The position numbers and the translations under genes were made by a program. A stretch of DNA of 64,000 nt from Methylocystis rosea (GTDB taxonomy: Bacteria > Pseudomonadota > Alphaproteobacteria > Rhizobiales > Beijerinckiaceae), in NCBI RefSeq assembly GCF_003855495.1, contig NZ_CP034086.1, positions 620,001 through 684,000 of the forward strand. The letters run 5' to 3'. The notes below the pieces were generated by a model, which did not search any database, had not been told where the DNA came from, and worked only from the letters and a program-made list of their open reading frames with translations. Positions 16,794 through 26,116 of this stretch are shown here, one piece after another; within the stretch, counting starts at the first letter, position 1, and each line of letters starts with the position of its first letter.

Positions 16794-18212
16794 ATGGATC
16801 GACGGTTGCGCTATCTCTCAACCCGCGGCGAGGCCGCGCAGCTTGGCTTTGACGACGTGCTGCTTGCCGGTCTCGCGACCGACGGCGGGCTCTACACGCC
16901 GCTCGCCTATCCGCGTCTCGCCCCTTCCGAGATCGCCGGGCTCGCGGGCCGGCCCTATGCCGAAGCGACGGCGAAAGTGATCGCGCCTTATCTCAGCGAG
17001 ACGTTTTCGCGTGAGGTTTTGCGGGCGCAGACAGAGAGCGCCTATAGCGGGTTTCGTCATCGCGCGATCGCGCCGCTGACGCAGATCGCCGACAATCTCT
17101 TCGTTCTCGAACTTTTTCACGGGCCGACGCTCGCCTTCAAGGATCTGGCGATGCAGCTCCTCGGGCGCATGATGAATCATGTGCTCGAAGAGCGAAATCT
17201 GCGCGCCACCATCGTCGGCGCGACGTCCGGCGATACGGGCGCCGCGGCGATCGAGGCGTTCAAGGGTCTGGACCGCGTCGACGTTTTCATTCTGTTTCCG
17301 CACGGCCGGGTTTCCGACGTGCAGCGCAAGCAAATGACCACGGTCGACGACGCCAATGTTCATACGATCGCCCTGCAGGGTTCGTTCGACGACGCGCAAG
17401 CGATATTGAAACGGCTGTTTCGCGCCGCCGACTTTCGCACGCGCGTCGGACTCGCCGGCGTCAATTCGATCAACTGGGCGCGCGTCGTCGCGCAGACCGT
17501 CTATTATTTCACGAGCGCCGTGGCGCTAGGCGCGCCGCATCGGCATATTTCCTTCGCCGTGCCGACAGGCAATTTCGGCGACGTGCTCGCCGGCTATGTC
17601 GCCAAGCGGATGGGTCTGCCGATCGAGAGACTGGTCGTCGCGACCAACGCCAACGACATTCTTGCGCGCGCGCTTGCAAGCGGGCGTTACGAGCCGCGGG
17701 GCGTCACGCCGACTCAGTCGCCGTCGATGGACATTCAGGTTTCATCCAATTTCGAACGCTTGTTATTCGACGCAAGCGGGCGGGATTCGGCGGTGGTCCG
17801 CGCCGCTTTCGCCTCGCTCGATCAATCCGGCGCCTTTGAGATTCCTGCTGCGGCGCTCGCCGCCATTCGGGCCGAATTCGATGCCGAGTCTGTCGGCGAA
17901 ACCGAGACGACGGAGGAGATTCGCCGCACCTGGCGCGAGACCGGCTATGTGCTCGATCCGCATACGGCGACCGGCGTCACCGCGGCGCGCGCGCGGCTTG
18001 CGAAAGATCCGGCGACGCCCGTCATCGCGCTTTCGACGGCGCATCCGGCAAAGTTTCCAGACGCCATTGAACGCGCCATCGGACTGCGTCCGCAGCCGCC
18101 TGAAAATATTGCGGCCCGACTTGACGCGCCGGAACGATTCACGATTCTTGAAAATGATGGCGCGCGAGTCGCCGAATTTATTTCATCGCACGCGCGCGCG
18201 GCGAAGAACTGA
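16794..18212 (+). CDS. thrC: Threonine synthase
   Basis: A 472-residue PLP enzyme converting O-phosphohomoserine to threonine (fold type II). The N-terminus RYLSTRGEAAQLGFDDVLLAGLA is typical of the long bacterial class. The PLP lysine is K116 in LAFKDLAMQ. SGDTGAAAIEAF and VPTGNFGDVLAGYVAKRMG bind the cofactor phosphate. ATG 16794 gives the usual length; an in-frame ATG at 16746 would add a low-complexity Arg/Ala stretch. The placement after surf1 is a common alphaproteobacterial order. Confidence 0.96.
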   Translation: MDRRLRYLSTRGEAAQLGFDDVLLAGLATDGGLYTPLAYPRLAPSEIAGLAGRPYAEATAKVIAPYLSETFSREVLRAQTESAYSGFRHRAIAPLTQIADNLFVLELFHGPTLAFKDLAMQLLGRMMNHVLEERNLRATIVGATSGDTGAAAIEAFKGLDRVDVFILFPHGRVSDVQRKQMTTVDDANVHTIALQGSFDDAQAILKRLFRAADFRTRVGLAGVNSINWARVVAQTVYYFTSAVALGAPHRHISFAVPTGNFGDVLAGYVAKRMGLPIERLVVATNANDILARALASGRYEPRGVTPTQSPSMDIQVSSNFERLLFDASGRDSAVVRAAFASLDQSGAFEIPAAALAAIRAEFDAESVGETETTEEIRRTWRETGYVLDPHTATGVTAARARLAKDPATPVIALSTAHPAKFPDAIERAIGLRPQPPENIAARLDAPERFTILENDGARVAEFISSHARAAKN

Positions 18213-18233
18213 CAAGGTCTGGCAAGGAGAACG

Positions 18234-18836
18234 ATGGCGATCTTCAGCGTAATCGGACGGCGCGACCTGCCGATTAGAGGCGACGGTCTCTATCTGCGCG
18301 CGTCCGAAATGCGCGATTATATGGAGTGGGCCGAACTGCGCGAAAAAAGCCGCTCCTTCCTGACGCCCTGGGAGCCGCTCTGGCCGATCGACGATCTCAC
18401 ACGGGCGAGCTTCCGCTATCGCGTGCGCCGCCACGCCGAGGAAATGGCGCGCGACGAGGCCTATTCCTTCTTCATCTTCCGTGAGGAGGACGACGCGCTG
18501 ATGGGCGGCCTCTCCTTCGGTCATGTCCGGCGGGGCGTGTCGCAGGCGGCGACGCTCGGCTATTGGATGGGCGAACCCTATGCAGGCAAGGGCCACATGA
18601 CCCGCGCCGCTCGCGCCGCTTGCGCCTATGCTTTCGAGAAGCGCGGCTTCCATCGCATCGAGGCGGCCTGCTTGCCGACGAACGAGCCTTCCAAGCGGCT
18701 GTTGGAGCGCGTCGGCTTCAAGCAAGAGGGCTATGCGCGCTCCTATCTCAACATCAACGGCCAGTGGCGCGACCATTTGCTTTATGCGCTGTTGGAAACT
18801 GATCCTCAGCCGATCAATCCGCCGTCGCCGGCGTAA
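18234..18836 (+). CDS. RimJ/RimL-type GNAT N-acetyltransferase
   Basis: A 200-residue acetyl-CoA-dependent N-acetyltransferase resembling RimJ, which acetylates ribosomal protein S5. Visible motifs are the acetyl-CoA loop (GYWMGEPYAGKGHMTRAARAACAYAF, about 108-133) and the C-terminal KRLLERVGFKQEGYARSYLNING pattern typical of the ribosomal-protein group. An AAGGAGAACG site precedes ATG 18234. It sits 21 bp after thrC and may be co-transcribed. The substrate is inferred from family only. Confidence 0.85.
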   Translation: MAIFSVIGRRDLPIRGDGLYLRASEMRDYMEWAELREKSRSFLTPWEPLWPIDDLTRASFRYRVRRHAEEMARDEAYSFFIFREEDDALMGGLSFGHVRRGVSQAATLGYWMGEPYAGKGHMTRAARAACAYAFEKRGFHRIEAACLPTNEPSKRLLERVGFKQEGYARSYLNINGQWRDHLLYALLETDPQPINPPSPA

Positions 18837-18967
18837 GCGGTACACTCAAAGTAACGCGTGGGGCGATCGATGCGGGGCGCGCGGCGCGGGACGAGCTTCC
18901 CATGCAGCTTGAGCCGCGCCGTCTCTTCAAAATCAGATCGCCCTGCTGCTGACGCGGAGGGGATCGC

Positions 18968-19681
18968 TCACGCGAGCGCCGCTTTCTGCAGAGCGACGAG
19001 GTCCGCAACCCCTTGCTGGGCGAGCGCCAGCATGGCCGACAATTCATCTTGGGAAAACACCGCGACTTCGGCCGTCGCCTGAATTTCAACGAGGCCGCCC
19101 GAGCCGGTGAGAACGAAATTGGCGTCGGTCGCCGCGGTCGAATCCTCGGCGTAATCGAGGTCGATCACCGGGGTTGCGTTGAAGATGCCGCAGGACACCG
19201 CGGCGACATGATCGCGCAGCGGGCTTTCCTTGACGATGGAGCGCGAACGCATCCAATCAAGGCAATCATGCAGCGCCAGCCAGGCGCCGGTGATCGACGC
19301 CGTGCGCGTGCCGCCATCCGCCTGGATGACGTCGCAGTCGACGACGATCTGCCGCTCGCCAAGCGCTGGCAGATTGGTGACGGCGCGCAGCGAGCGGCCG
19401 ATGAGACGCTGGATTTCCTGCGTGCGGCCCGAGAGCCTCCCGGCGGCGGCCTCGCGACGCGTGCGCGTGTGGGTGGCGCGCGGCAGCATGGAATATTCCG
19501 CCGTGACCCAGCCTCGGCCCTGGCCGCGCAGCCACGGCGGCGGCTTGTCCTCGAGCGACGCCGCGCAGAGCACCTGCGTATTGCCGAATTTTACGAGGCA
19601 GGAGCCCTCGGCGTAGCGGGCGACGCCTCGCTCGAAACTCACCTGGCGCATCTCGTCGGGCGCGCGTTTACTGGGGCGCAT
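18968..19681 (-). CDS. rph: Ribonuclease PH
   Basis: A 237-residue phosphorolytic 3'-5' exoribonuclease that trims tRNA 3' ends. The family pattern is complete: [68 protein letters not shown], and [20 protein letters not shown], which contain the phosphate-binding and catalytic Asp residues. ATG 19681 gives the family length of about 238; the frame stays open further upstream to 19789 but that part is not conserved. It is divergent from the EF-G-like gene (157 bp). Confidence 0.96.
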   Translation of the reverse strand: MRPSKRAPDEMRQVSFERGVARYAEGSCLVKFGNTQVLCAASLEDKPPPWLRGQGRGWVTAEYSMLPRATHTRTRREAAAGRLSGRTQEIQRLIGRSLRAVTNLPALGERQIVVDCDVIQADGGTRTASITGAWLALHDCLDWMRSRSIVKESPLRDHVAAVSCGIFNATPVIDLDYAEDSTAATDANFVLTGSGGLVEIQATAEVAVFSQDELSAMLALAQQGVADLVALQKAALA

Positions 19682-19838
19682 AATAGCTCCGTTGTCGTAT
19701 GGGTTGCGCCTTCTATCGCGCTTTCGGCGAGCGTGAAAGCGCCGGGCGAGCGACGGCGTCTTGCGCTGGCGGCCGCATGGTGAAACCATGAGCTAACGGG
19801 GCCGGCCAAAACCAGGCTCCGACGATAAGGAGGGAGTG

Positions 19839-21938
19839 ATGGGCCAGATGTTGTCCCAAGCGTCGTCCCAAGGAGCGCATTCTCACGAGGCGAGAGCCCA
19901 GGGCCCCCGGCTGATTGCGCTGGCGGGCCCTTTTCAATGCGGCAAGACCACACTTCTCGAGGCTATTCTGGCCCACGCCGGCGCGATTCCGCGGCAGGGC
20001 CCCGTCGCTGCAGGCGCCAGCGTCGGCGACTCCAGTCCGGAAGCCCGCGCCCATCAGATGAGCGTCGAATCCAATGTCGCGACGGTCGACTATATGGGCG
20101 ACCGCTACACATTCGTCGATCTGCCGGGCTCCGTCGAATTCGCCCATGACTCGCGCAATATCCTGCCGGCGGTCGACGCCGCCGTCGTCGTCTGCGAGGC
20201 CGACCCCCGCAAGATACCGGCGCTGCAGCTAATTTTGCGCCAGCTCGAAGAGCTCGGCGTGCCGCATTTCATTTTCCTGAACAAGATCGACGCCGCGACG
20301 ATCGATGTGCGCGAGGCGCTCAGCATTCTGCAGCAGGCTTCGCGCACGCCGCTGCTGCTGCGCCAGGTTCCGATCTGGAACAATGGCGTCGCGGTCGGCT
20401 TCATCGATCTTGCGCTGGAGCGCGCCTATGTCTATCGCGAACATGCGCCGTCGGAAGTCGTGGACATTTCCGGGGGCGACGTCGCGACCGAGAAGGAAGC
20501 CCGCTACTCGATGCTGGAGCGGCTCGCCGACTATGACGACGCGCTGATGGAGGAGCTGATTTCCGACATCGAGCCGCCGCGCGATCAGATTTTCGACGAT
20601 CTCACCAAGGAGTTGCGCGCCGGACTGGTCGTGCCTTTGTTCATCGGCTCGGCCGAACGGGGCGCCGGGGTGACGCGGCTGTTGAAAGCGATGCGTCACG
20701 AGGCGCCGGGAATCGAAGCGACCCGCGTGCGGCTTGGCGTCGGCGAGAGCGGCCCCGCGCTGGCCCGCATCTTCCGCACGATCCACACGCCGCACGGCGG
20801 AAAGATATCGGTTGCGCGCGTGCTGCGCGGCGCCCTCGCGGACGGCCAGACCGTCGCTTCGCCGCAGGGGGAGGATCGCATTTCAGGCATGTCGCATTTG
20901 ATGGGCGCGGCGACCAGCAAGACGACGGAGGCGAAGACCGGAGACGTCGTCGCTCTCGGGCGTCTCGACCATGCGCAGACCGGCGACACGATCGTCGCCG
21001 ACGCGCGCGCTGGCGCGGCGGATTTGCAAAAGACGCGCGCGCAAGCTCCCGATCCGGTGCACGCCCTGGCGCTTAATGTGAAGGACCGCAAGGACGAGAT
21101 GCGCCTCGCCGCGGCGATGACGAAGCTCATCGAAGAGGATCCTTCGCTTGTCTTTGTCCATGACCAGGAGCTGTCGCAGATCAAGCTCTTCGGCCAGGGA
21201 GAGATGCATTTGCGCGTCGCGCTCGAACGCCTCGCCTCGCGCTTCAACGTCGCGGTCGACTGCTCAAAGCCGACGGTCGCCTATCGCGAAACGATCCGCC
21301 ATAAGGTCACCGTCCGCGGCCGCCACAAGAAGCAGTCGGGCGGACATGGCCAGTTCGGCGACGTGGTGATGGAGATCGCGCCACGCGGCCGCGGCGAAGG
21401 ATTCGCCTTCAGCGAGCGCGTGCACGGCGGCTCCGTGCCCAGGCAATATTTCTCGTCCGTCGAGGCCGGCTGTCAGGACGCCTTGCTGCACGGCCCGTTA
21501 GGCTTTCCGGTGGTCGACGTCGAGGCGGTGCTGACCGACGGCTCGTATCATTCCGTCGATTCTTCCGACATGGCGTTCCGCACGGCGGCGCGCATCGGCA
21601 TGAGCGAAGCTCTGGAAAAGGCTGAGCCGATCCTGCTGGAGCCGGTGCTCGCGGTCGACATTTTCGTGCCGAGCGACGCGATGTCGCGCGCCACCGGTAT
21701 CGTCTCGGCGCGGCGCGGCCAGATCATGGGATTTGGCCCGCGCGAGGGTTGGGAAGGCTGGGACAAGCTCGAAACTCTGATTCCCGAGGCGGAGATGGAC
21801 AATCTCATCGTCGAACTGCGCTCCGCGACCGCCGGCGCGGGCTTTTATCAAGCGCGCTTCGACCATCTCGCGGAAGTCGTCGGCAAGCAGGCGCGCGACA
21901 TCGTCGCCGCGCATACGGCGAAGGCGAACGCGGGATAG
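19839..21938 (+). CDS. EF-G-like translation-factor GTPase paralogue
   Basis: A 699-residue protein with the five-domain EF-G architecture. Nucleotide-binding motifs are GPFQCGKTT (P-loop, K36) and NKID. The G3 motif reads DLPGSVEF instead of DTPGH: the residue matching the catalytic His of EF-Tu/EF-G is Ser98. The switch I region is short and lacks the RGITI signature. The domain II-V sequences (LFGQGEMHLRVALERL, SVDSSDMAFRTAARIGMSEAL) are EF-G-like. An AAGGAGG site precedes ATG 19839; a GTG three bases earlier is in frame. It is probably not the main EF-G, which would sit with rpsL/rpsG. It may be a slow or GTPase-impaired ribosome factor; this is inference. Confidence 0.85.
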   Translation: MGQMLSQASSQGAHSHEARAQGPRLIALAGPFQCGKTTLLEAILAHAGAIPRQGPVAAGASVGDSSPEARAHQMSVESNVATVDYMGDRYTFVDLPGSVEFAHDSRNILPAVDAAVVVCEADPRKIPALQLILRQLEELGVPHFIFLNKIDAATIDVREALSILQQASRTPLLLRQVPIWNNGVAVGFIDLALERAYVYREHAPSEVVDISGGDVATEKEARYSMLERLADYDDALMEELISDIEPPRDQIFDDLTKELRAGLVVPLFIGSAERGAGVTRLLKAMRHEAPGIEATRVRLGVGESGPALARIFRTIHTPHGGKISVARVLRGALADGQTVASPQGEDRISGMSHLMGAATSKTTEAKTGDVVALGRLDHAQTGDTIVADARAGAADLQKTRAQAPDPVHALALNVKDRKDEMRLAAAMTKLIEEDPSLVFVHDQELSQIKLFGQGEMHLRVALERLASRFNVAVDCSKPTVAYRETIRHKVTVRGRHKKQSGGHGQFGDVVMEIAPRGRGEGFAFSERVHGGSVPRQYFSSVEAGCQDALLHGPLGFPVVDVEAVLTDGSYHSVDSSDMAFRTAARIGMSEALEKAEPILLEPVLAVDIFVPSDAMSRATGIVSARRGQIMGFGPREGWEGWDKLETLIPEAEMDNLIVELRSATAGAGFYQARFDHLAEVVGKQARDIVAAHTAKANAG

Positions 21939-21946
21939 TAGTCGGG

Positions 21947-23251
21947 TCAGCCTGGAAAGCAGCGCCCGAAGGCCAGCAGCAGGCGCGGATCGCCGCGCAG
22001 CCGGATCTTGCCGCTTAGCAGCGCCCAGACGAGGCTCGTCTCCTTGCGCACGAAGCGCAGCCAGGTTTCGGAGTCGGCGGTCACGAGCAGTCGCGAGTCG
22101 CCGACAAGCCCGTCGTCGACGCTGAGCGTTTTGTTGGCGATGACGATGGTGGCGCTGCGACGGTCCGCGCCGGTGAAGACGAAGTGGTAGACCGCGTCGA
22201 GACCGGTCGACTTGCCGCGCTGGAAGAATAGCCGCAAGCCGGAGAGGAAGCCCTCGATCGTCACGGGCCGTGGCGTCGAGCCCACGCGTTTCGGCGTCTT
22301 GGCAGGAAACCGGCGCCCCACATAAACTTCGGCGTCGGAGTCAGCCACGACGTAGACCGTCTCGGCTTTCTTCTGCAGCGGATCGACGATCTCCTGAAGA
22401 TAGCGCTTCTTGTCCGCCTGATAGGCGCCGATCACATCCGCGCCCGCCGGGCAGACGGCCATGCAATAGGCCGCCTTGTAGTTCGGACCGAAGGCGAGGC
22501 TCTGCCACATTGAGACGGTCTCGGCGTCGCTGACCTTTGCGCGATAGGCGCGCGCGCTTTTTGCATCCGCGATCGTCTCCGCCCACTCGCCGAAACCGCC
22601 CATGAACTCGCGATAATTATGCGTGTAGCAGGCGCCGAAGTCGAAATGTCCGTCCGGCGCAATCGCGCCCGTCGGACAAGCGGCGACGCAGAGCTTGCAC
22701 TCGAAGCATGGGTTGAAGTCGAGCGGCGTGGCGCGCGCCTCTAGCTCGATGTCGACGACGACCGTGCCAAGCAGAATGAAATTGCCGAACTTCGGATGGA
22801 TGACATTGCGATGGACTCCCATGCGTCCGAGACCCGCGGCGACGGCGACGGGCTTGTGCGCGATGATCCACATCTTGCGCGGCCACCGTGACGCCTCCAT
22901 CGGAAAGCCCATTGACGGATAGGCGGCGCGCACGCCGCGCGCTTCGAGGGAGTGGGCAATCGTGCGCGCGACTTCGTCGCAATCATCGGCTGCATGGTGG
23001 AATTCGAGATTGGCGACGGATCGCGCGGGACTGCGGATGTTCTCGCGGTTCATGCGGAGGACGAAGGAGATGAGCGTGCGCGCGAAGGGAAAGGCTGCGA
23101 GGATGTCGCCCCGCTGATCGTCAAGCGCCGGATCGTCGAGCGAGACAAACCCGACGTCGTCAGCGCCGGCCTCAAGAGCAATGTCGCGTAGGACGTTCGT
23201 ATCGAGGTCTGCGGGGTCACGTGCGAAGGAGAGGCTGCGATCTACCATCAT
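21947..23251 (-). CDS. QueG/reductive-dehalogenase-like 4Fe-4S protein fused to an SCP2 domain
   Basis: A 434-residue fusion. Residues about 20-290 resemble the epoxyqueuosine reductase/reductive dehalogenase Fe-S family, with a ferredoxin cluster CFECKLCVAACPTGAI (about 179-194), further cysteines in FGACYTH and CMAVCPAG, and MGVHRNVIHPKFGNF before them. Residues about 325-434 look like an SCP2/sterol-carrier domain (FVFTGADRRSATIVIANKTLSV ... LVWALLSGKIRLRGD). No Tat signal is seen. Substrate unknown; a redox reaction on a lipophilic molecule is a reasonable guess. It starts at ATGATG (23251/23248) behind an AAAAGGGG site, 47 bp downstream of a MarR gene that shares an upstream motif with it. 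Confidence 0.75.
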   Translation of the reverse strand: MMVDRSLSFARDPADLDTNVLRDIALEAGADDVGFVSLDDPALDDQRGDILAAFPFARTLISFVLRMNRENIRSPARSVANLEFHHAADDCDEVARTIAHSLEARGVRAAYPSMGFPMEASRWPRKMWIIAHKPVAVAAGLGRMGVHRNVIHPKFGNFILLGTVVVDIELEARATPLDFNPCFECKLCVAACPTGAIAPDGHFDFGACYTHNYREFMGGFGEWAETIADAKSARAYRAKVSDAETVSMWQSLAFGPNYKAAYCMAVCPAGADVIGAYQADKKRYLQEIVDPLQKKAETVYVVADSDAEVYVGRRFPAKTPKRVGSTPRPVTIEGFLSGLRLFFQRGKSTGLDAVYHFVFTGADRRSATIVIANKTLSVDDGLVGDSRLLVTADSETWLRFVRKETSLVWALLSGKIRLRGDPRLLLAFGRCFPG

Positions 23252-23268
23252 TGCATATACCCCTTTTA
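23252..23268. promoter_or_regulatory. Candidate MarR operator upstream of the Fe-S/SCP2 gene
   Basis: TGCATATACCCCTTTTA lies against the start codon of the Fe-S/SCP2 gene and overlaps its ribosome site. Nearly the same string, TGCATATGCCCGTTTA, occurs at 23757-23772 just upstream of the MarR gene. Two near-identical motifs at both start points of one regulator-target pair suggest a shared operator. Confidence 0.45.
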
Positions 23269-23297
23269 GCGCGGCGACAGTCTCGGCGCCGATCAGC

Positions 23298-23750
23298 TTA
23301 GACTGGCGAGGTCGCCTCCGTCAGGACGCGCAGTTCGGAGAGAAGCTTTTGCAGGCGTTCGGCGCCGAATTTCGACTCCACTGCATTCTGCGCCTCGCGC
23401 CAATGCGGCAGGGCGTTGGCGAGCGTCGCCTCGCCGAACGGCGTCAGCGCAATCTTGCGCGTGCGGCGGTCGTCGCCATGCTTCACCTTCACAAGACCAC
23501 GCTTCTCCAAAACCGCTAGGTTTCGTGCGAGCGCGCTGCGATCAAGCGCGAAATATTCGGCCAGTTTGCTGACCGTCGCGCCTCCGGTGAGAGAGCAGGC
23601 GACGAGCAGCGAATATTGCGTCGGCTCCAGACCCGTGGTCGCCATAAACTGCCCGTAGAGCCGCGTGATGGCGCGGCTGGCGCGGCGGATATTTGCGGCC
23701 GCGCAGTTTTGCGCGCAGAGCTTGACGTCGGCTTGATCTAACGAAGTCAT
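23298..23750 (-). CDS. MarR family transcriptional regulator
   Basis: A 150-residue winged-helix repressor. The central part has the MarR pattern: LEPTQYSLLVACSL, GGATVSKLAEYFALDRSALARNLAVLEKRGLVK (recognition helix about 65-80) and the wing HGDDRRTRKIALTPFGEATL. Cys residues near the N-terminus (KLCAQNC) could sense oxidants; that is speculative. ATG 23750 fits the family and has a dyad ATATG-TG-CATAT directly upstream; an upstream frame to 23870 is unlike MarR. It precedes the Fe-S/SCP2 gene in the same direction. Confidence 0.85.
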   Translation of the reverse strand: MTSLDQADVKLCAQNCAAANIRRASRAITRLYGQFMATTGLEPTQYSLLVACSLTGGATVSKLAEYFALDRSALARNLAVLEKRGLVKVKHGDDRRTRKIALTPFGEATLANALPHWREAQNAVESKFGAERLQKLLSELRVLTEATSPV

Positions 23751-23751
23751 G

Positions 23752-23772
23752 ATATGTGCATATGCCCGTTTA
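23752..23772. promoter_or_regulatory. Candidate MarR auto-operator
   Basis: The inverted repeat ATATG-TG-CATAT (23752-23763) lies immediately before the MarR start codon. It merges into TGCATATGCCCGTTTA, which is repeated with few changes before the neighbouring Fe-S/SCP2 gene. MarR proteins typically bind such short dyads near their own start. Confidence 0.5.
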
Positions 23773-23885
23773 TTCGCGCCGTCAAGTGCGGCCGGCGCTC
23801 GCTTGTGCGCGAGAGCACAGTAAACCAACGCACTTTGGATGAGGGTCGTGACTGCGTTTCTCATGATCAAAAGGGGAGTGATGAG

Positions 23886-24095
23886 ATGCGAATGTTCATA
23901 TTCCTGGTGGTCGCCGCTCTGGCCATGTCGTTCAGTCTCTATTCGAGCGCTGGCGGCTTAAAGGGCGCGTCGACCTCTGCGCCGCAGGCGCAGAGTCTCG
24001 ACGCCAATCCGCTGCCGCGTTGCGCCAACAGCAAGCGGGTGCGACAGGCGGCGAACGTCGGATGCGTCATGAAGGGCAAGCGCCGCAGCGCGTGA
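23886..24095 (+). CDS. Small exported protein of unknown function
   Basis: A 69-residue protein with an N-terminal hydrophobic signal or anchor (MRMFIFLVVAALAMSFSLYSS), then a short basic mature part with two Cys (PRCANSKRVRQAANVGCVMKGKRR). AAAGGGGAGTGATGAG provides a good ribosome site just before ATG 23886. The two Cys could form a disulphide in the periplasm. No family is recognised. It is divergent from the MarR gene and lies just ahead of the pirin gene. Confidence 0.6.
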   Translation: MRMFIFLVVAALAMSFSLYSSAGGLKGASTSAPQAQSLDANPLPRCANSKRVRQAANVGCVMKGKRRSA

Positions 24096-24170
24096 TAGGG
24101 GCGCTTGATCCGTCGACCGGCGGACATAGCTAGTGGCGCAACACCCCTTATGCGCGAGAAGAGGCTCAGC

Positions 24171-25070
24171 ATGTCCATCCCCGGCGGCGCCGAGACGGCG
24201 GCGAAGACGATTGAACTGCGAATTACGCCGCGCGCGCGCGATCTCGGCGGCTTCAGCGTCAGGCGCGCCTTGCCCGACGACAGGCGCCAAATGGTCGGGC
24301 CGTTCATCTTTTGCGATCATTTCGGCCCGGTTCAATTCGCGCCGGGGCAGGGCATAGACGTGCGTCCGCATCCCCATATTGGCCTGGCGACCGTCACCTA
24401 TCTTTTCGACGGGCGCATTCTGCATCGCGACAGTTTAGCCAACGTGCGGGAGATCGCGCCTGGCGCGATGAATTTGATGACTGCCGGGCGCGGCATCGTT
24501 CATTCCGAGCGCACGCCGCCGGGACCGCGCGCGGCGGGACAGCAGATGCTCGGCGTGCAAAGCTGGCTGGCCTTGCCGCTGGCGCATGAAGAAACCGCGC
24601 CGAGCTTCCAGCATTTTAGCGCGAACGTTCTTCCCATCGTTGAGGATGAAGGCGTGTTCGCGCGCGTCATTGCCGGCGCGGCGTTCGGGGCGAGGTCGCC
24701 GGTGGAGACGCTGTCGGATTGGTTCTATGTTGAGCTGCGCCTCTCGGCCGGCGCCTCGGCGCCGCTCGACGCCGATTATGAGCAGCGCGCGCTTTATCTC
24801 GTCGAGGGCGCCATCGAGATCGCCGGCGAACGTTTCGATGAGCCGCAGCTGCTGATCTTCAGCCCCGGCGCCGCGATCACGATCCGCGCGCTTTCCGATG
24901 CGCGGATGATGCTGCTTGGCGGCGCGCCGGTCGACGGACGCCGCTTCGTCTGGTGGAATCTCGTCTCTTCCAGCAAGGAGCGGATCGAACAGGCGAAGCG
25001 CGACTGGCGGGAAGGGAAGTTCCCTTCGGTGCCGGGCGACGCGGAGTTCATTCCGCTGCCGGAAGAGTAG
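24171..25070 (+). CDS. Pirin family protein
   Basis: A 299-residue bicupin. The N-terminal cupin holds the iron ligands of the pirin family in RPHPHIGLATVTYLFDG (H67, H69), followed by GRGIVHSERTP with further ligands (His and Glu near 111-113). The C-terminal cupin (about 190-280) ends with GGAPVDGRRFVWWNLVSSS, a standard pirin signature. Members include quercetin dioxygenases and redox-sensing regulators; which applies here is not visible. ATG 24171 was chosen (GAAGAGG upstream); ATG 24150 and 24105 are alternatives. Confidence 0.9.
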   Translation: MSIPGGAETAAKTIELRITPRARDLGGFSVRRALPDDRRQMVGPFIFCDHFGPVQFAPGQGIDVRPHPHIGLATVTYLFDGRILHRDSLANVREIAPGAMNLMTAGRGIVHSERTPPGPRAAGQQMLGVQSWLALPLAHEETAPSFQHFSANVLPIVEDEGVFARVIAGAAFGARSPVETLSDWFYVELRLSAGASAPLDADYEQRALYLVEGAIEIAGERFDEPQLLIFSPGAAITIRALSDARMMLLGGAPVDGRRFVWWNLVSSSKERIEQAKRDWREGKFPSVPGDAEFIPLPEE

Positions 25071-25168
25071 CGGCGATCAGCCGCCGACCGTTCGGCGTGA
25101 GGCGGCATATAATGATGAGTTCCACAATACACTCCCAGCCAGATGAACAAATCATCAGACGCTTATGC

Positions 25169-26113
25169 CTAAAGCCCCTCAGCTTGATGGCCATTGGCTT
25201 TAGTTTCGGGAAGGCCGAGGCTATCCAGCGTGGCGCGAAGGCGCGGCGATGCGAAGTCGATGAAAGCTCTCAGTTTGGAGGAAACCAAGCGGCTCTGAGG
25301 ATAGACAAGGTGAACTGGGACGGGCGGCGGCGTGAAATTGTCGAGAATAGACGCGAGTCGGCCGTCGCGAATCTGTTCGGCGACCATGTACGACAGCGCC
25401 ACGGTGATCCCATCTCCCATTTCCGCCGCGGCGATGGATGCAGCCGCGTCATTGATCTCGAGCCGCGGAACAAAGGAAACGCTGTTGCCTTTTTTGCCGT
25501 CGAGAAAGCGCCACTCCCTGTTCGGCATAAGGCCAGTGAACGCAATCATCGAGTGGTGACGCAGATCGGCTGGAGTCTGCGGCACGCCGCGCCGCGCGAG
25601 ATATTCCGGATTCGCGACCAATATCCTTCGAACGGTTCCGATCTTTTTCGCGACCAGATTTGAATCCGGCAAGGGACCAATGCGGACGGCGAGATCGATC
25701 GCTTCTTCCACGAGATTCGCGATGCGATCGAGCAACAGCACCGACACGGTTATTCGCGAATGTTGGCTAAGAAAGGCGCACACCACCGGCGCGAGGGCCG
25801 TCCGACCAAAAGTCACCGAGGCCGTGAGCGTAAGATGGCCGTTCGGAACCGCCGTTTCGCCGACGGCTTCGTGTTCGGCGTAATCGAGGTCGGTCAGGAT
25901 ACGCCGTGCGCTTTCCAGGAAGCGCTGACCGACATCCGTGATCGTTAGGCTGCGGGTCGTGCGGTTGAAGACACGGGCGCCGAGGCGGTCTTCGAGCGCG
26001 GAGATCGCCCGGGTCACTGCAGGAGGAGACAGGCGCAAGCGCATTCCCGCTTTCGCGAAGCTGCCGGCGTCGGCGACGGCGACAAACACCTCGAGTTCGT
26101 GAAGACGATCCAT
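25169..26113 (-). CDS. LysR family transcriptional regulator
   Basis: A 314-residue LysR-type regulator. The N-terminal winged HTH (DRLHELEVFVAVADAGSFAKAGMRLRLSPPAVTRAISALEDRLG, residues 2-46) is intact. The effector-binding domain covers about 90-300 and belongs to the group with GHLTLTASVTFGR. It is divergently transcribed from the CMD/DUF1348/PNPOx-like operon across 126 bp that contain an ATTCC-N7-GGAAT dyad, so it probably controls that operon and itself. Confidence 0.92.
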   Translation of the reverse strand: MDRLHELEVFVAVADAGSFAKAGMRLRLSPPAVTRAISALEDRLGARVFNRTTRSLTITDVGQRFLESARRILTDLDYAEHEAVGETAVPNGHLTLTASVTFGRTALAPVVCAFLSQHSRITVSVLLLDRIANLVEEAIDLAVRIGPLPDSNLVAKKIGTVRRILVANPEYLARRGVPQTPADLRHHSMIAFTGLMPNREWRFLDGKKGNSVSFVPRLEINDAAASIAAAEMGDGITVALSYMVAEQIRDGRLASILDNFTPPPVPVHLVYPQSRLVSSKLRAFIDFASPRLRATLDSLGLPETKANGHQAEGL

Positions 26114-26116
26114 TTT

